DNA of 64,000 nt. It comes from Aromatoleum aromaticum EbN1. GTDB lineage: Bacteria; Pseudomonadota; Gammaproteobacteria; Burkholderiales; Rhodocyclaceae. Of the stretch, positions 62,678-64,000 are shown piece by piece (position 1 is the stretch's first letter; each line of letters begins with the position of its first letter). A program made the position numbers and the translations under genes. Where the stretch lies: the NCBI RefSeq assembly GCF_000025965.1, contig NC_006513.1, positions 186,001 to 250,000 of the forward strand, given 5' to 3'. A model generated the notes under the pieces. That model did not search any database. It saw only the letters and a list, made by a program, of their open reading frames with translations, and was not told the DNA's origin.

Positions 62678-64000
62678 ATGTTCGGCTTCACCCGCATGCT
62701 GGGCTTTGGCCCGAGCCACGACGATCCAACGAGCACGGGTGCGTCCCGGTCCGGCGAGCCCATCGTGCCCCGCCAGCCCTTCCGGATCCGCGACCGGCGC
62801 CGCTTCGCGGCGCGTCCGCCCAGCATCACCGATCAGTTGCCCTGGGTGGACTACGAGCCGGAGACGAACACCTTCCTCTTGGAGGATGGTGTCTCCCGCG
62901 CCCTCCTCTTCGAGCTCGAGCCCATTGCCACCGAGGCCAGCACCGACCAGTACCTGCAGGCGCGCTGCGTCGAGATCCAGTCAGCGCTGCAGGCGCTGCC
63001 GGAATACGACGAGGCGCCCTGGGTGGTGCAGTTCTTCTGCAACGACGACACGGATCTCTCCTGGCAGATCGAGCGCCTTCGGGATTACATCCTCTCGGTG
63101 CATGAGAAAGCCCCGGAACGCGCCCGCGCCATCCTGGAGAGCGACTTCACCCGGCATTTTTTCGGCGAGATGGCCGAACACTTGGCCCAGGTGTCGCGAC
63201 CGGAAGGGCTCTTCACCGACGAAGGCGTATCGGGCAACCGCTGGCGCGGCCAACTGCGGCGGGTGCGCTGCGCGATCTATCGCCGCTTTCCCGAGGGCTT
63301 TGACTTCTCGCGGGAAGTCCTCGACCCCGTCGAGAAGCTCCAGCAGACGGCCCGGGGCCTGATCGCCGGGCTCGGCCAGACGGGCGTCAAGGCCCGGCCC
63401 ATGAACGCCGCGGACTTCTACGCGTGGCTGCTGCCCTTTTTCAATCCCAAGCCGGACTTCGCGGCCACGGCCGGGGAGTTGCTGCGCCTGTGCACCTACC
63501 CCACCGAGGATGTGGCAGCGGAGGGGCTGGACCTCGCGGAACTCCTCTTCCTCTCCCCGCCGCGCTCGGATCACAAGGCCGGGCTGTGGTTCTTCGACGG
63601 GCGCCCGGTGCGCGCCCTGGCGCTCCAGTCCGTATCGAAGAGGCCGGAGATCGGTCATTTCACCGCGGAACGCGAGCACGCCGGCAAGCACTTCGCACGC
63701 TTCGAGCGGCTCCCCGACGGAACCATGCTCTCCGCGACCATGGTGATCTACCCGCAGGACACCATGCGCCGGCGGGTCGAGGGCATCAAGAGCGCTTCAC
63801 GCGCCAACACGATCGACGCGATCCACACCCATGACGAGGCCGTCCAGGTCCTCGACCACATGCGCGCCGACAAGCTCTACCCCTTGTACCTCGTGCTCTT
63901 CGTGCGAGGCGAGGACGTAAAGCAGCTGGGCCGCCAGGTGGCCGATCTCACCGCCGTGCTGCACACCTCGGGCCTCAAGCTGATCCAGCCCACCGACGAG
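62678..64000 (+). CDS. conjugative transfer ATPase, TIGR03744 (PFL_4706) family, VirB4/TraC-like (3' end outside window)
   Basis: 441 codons are open to the window edge, from ATG 62678 with GGGGGAG upstream. The N-terminal half fits TraC/VirB4 proteins: ITDQLPWVDYEPETNTFLLE, EAPWVVQFFCNDDTDLSWQI, MNAADFYAWLLPFFNPKPDF, GLWFFDGRPVRALALQSVSK. The Walker A region is expected beyond the edge, so ATPase competence cannot be judged. Confidence 0.86.
   Translation, partial: MFGFTRMLGFGPSHDDPTSTGASRSGEPIVPRQPFRIRDRRRFAARPPSITDQLPWVDYEPETNTFLLEDGVSRALLFELEPIATEASTDQYLQARCVEIQSALQALPEYDEAPWVVQFFCNDDTDLSWQIERLRDYILSVHEKAPERARAILESDFTRHFFGEMAEHLAQVSRPEGLFTDEGVSGNRWRGQLRRVRCAIYRRFPEGFDFSREVLDPVEKLQQTARGLIAGLGQTGVKARPMNAADFYAWLLPFFNPKPDFAATAGELLRLCTYPTEDVAAEGLDLAELLFLSPPRSDHKAGLWFFDGRPVRALALQSVSKRPEIGHFTAEREHAGKHFARFERLPDGTMLSATMVIYPQDTMRRRVEGIKSASRANTIDAIHTHDEAVQVLDHMRADKLYPLYLVLFVRGEDVKQLGRQVADLTAVLHTSGLKLIQPTDE

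Overview
The window is high-GC betaproteobacterial DNA. Gene content and order in its left part match what is known of the anaerobic p-ethylphenol / 4-hydroxyacetophenone pathway of denitrifying Aromatoleum/Azoarcus (type strain 'Aromatoleum aromaticum' EbN1). The SDR at 6.2-7.0 kb looks like the structurally characterised 1-(4-hydroxyphenyl)ethanol dehydrogenase of that strain. I have no database access, so the organism call is recognition, not a search result.

Layout. (1) 1-0.5 kb: frameshifted end of an IS91-type transposase. (2) 0.76-17 kb, all minus strand: a catabolic operon. From promoter to end it encodes an acyl-CoA synthetase (acsA-like), a UPF0261 protein, biotin carboxyl carrier protein, biotin carboxylase, carboxyltransferase, a HAD phosphatase, a second PchF-like flavoprotein, two short-chain dehydrogenases, a thiolase (tioL), a small dimeric-barrel-type protein, an MDR oxidoreductase, a Tat-signal protein, pchF and pchC. 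Expected chemistry: p-ethylphenol is hydroxylated in the periplasm (PchCF), oxidised to 4-hydroxyacetophenone (SDR), carboxylated by the biotin enzyme, CoA-activated (AcsA) and thiolysed (TioL) to 4-hydroxybenzoyl-CoA and acetyl-CoA. (3) 17.0-19.1 kb: a sigma-54 promoter, a long palindrome and, divergently, an XylR/DmpR-type regulator (EtpR-like). (4) 19.2-26.5 kb, minus: a second operon (DUF1302, DUF1329, YCF48-like, RND/MMPL transporter, universal stress protein) with its own sigma-54-like promoter. It shares a 17-bp element with the first promoter at almost the same spacing.

(5) 26.9-40.3 kb: an accessory patchwork. It holds an aldehyde-dehydrogenase remnant, a 99-bp MITE-like element, a HIT-HNH pair, an SRAP protein, H-NS, an HTH regulator, PsiF, a secreted NUC nuclease, a T5orf172-Sel1 protein and a SieB-like membrane protein separated by an attC-like hairpin, an intact IS50-type IS4 element (9-bp target duplication), a broken integrase, a PhoD-like phosphatase, and an IS21-family element (5-bp duplication) inserted in a REP-like palindrome next to a rayT remnant.

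(6) 40.3-64 kb: part of an integrative conjugative element of the PFGI-1/ICEclc-related class. A leftward maintenance module (ssb-like, TIGR03761, wHTH, DUF2857, parB, parA) is split by an IS66-family element at the parA start codon from a MobH relaxase gene. A divergent 0.6-kb region then starts a rightward type-G mating-pore operon (pilL N-domain, PilP-like, TIGR03759, lytic transglycosylase, traD, TIGR03747, RAQPRD, TIGR03758, TIGR03745, TIGR03750, TIGR03746, TIGR03749, TIGR03752, lipoprotein TIGR03751, and the start of the VirB4-like ATPase TIGR03744, cut by the window edge). No rRNA, tRNA or CRISPR array was seen.
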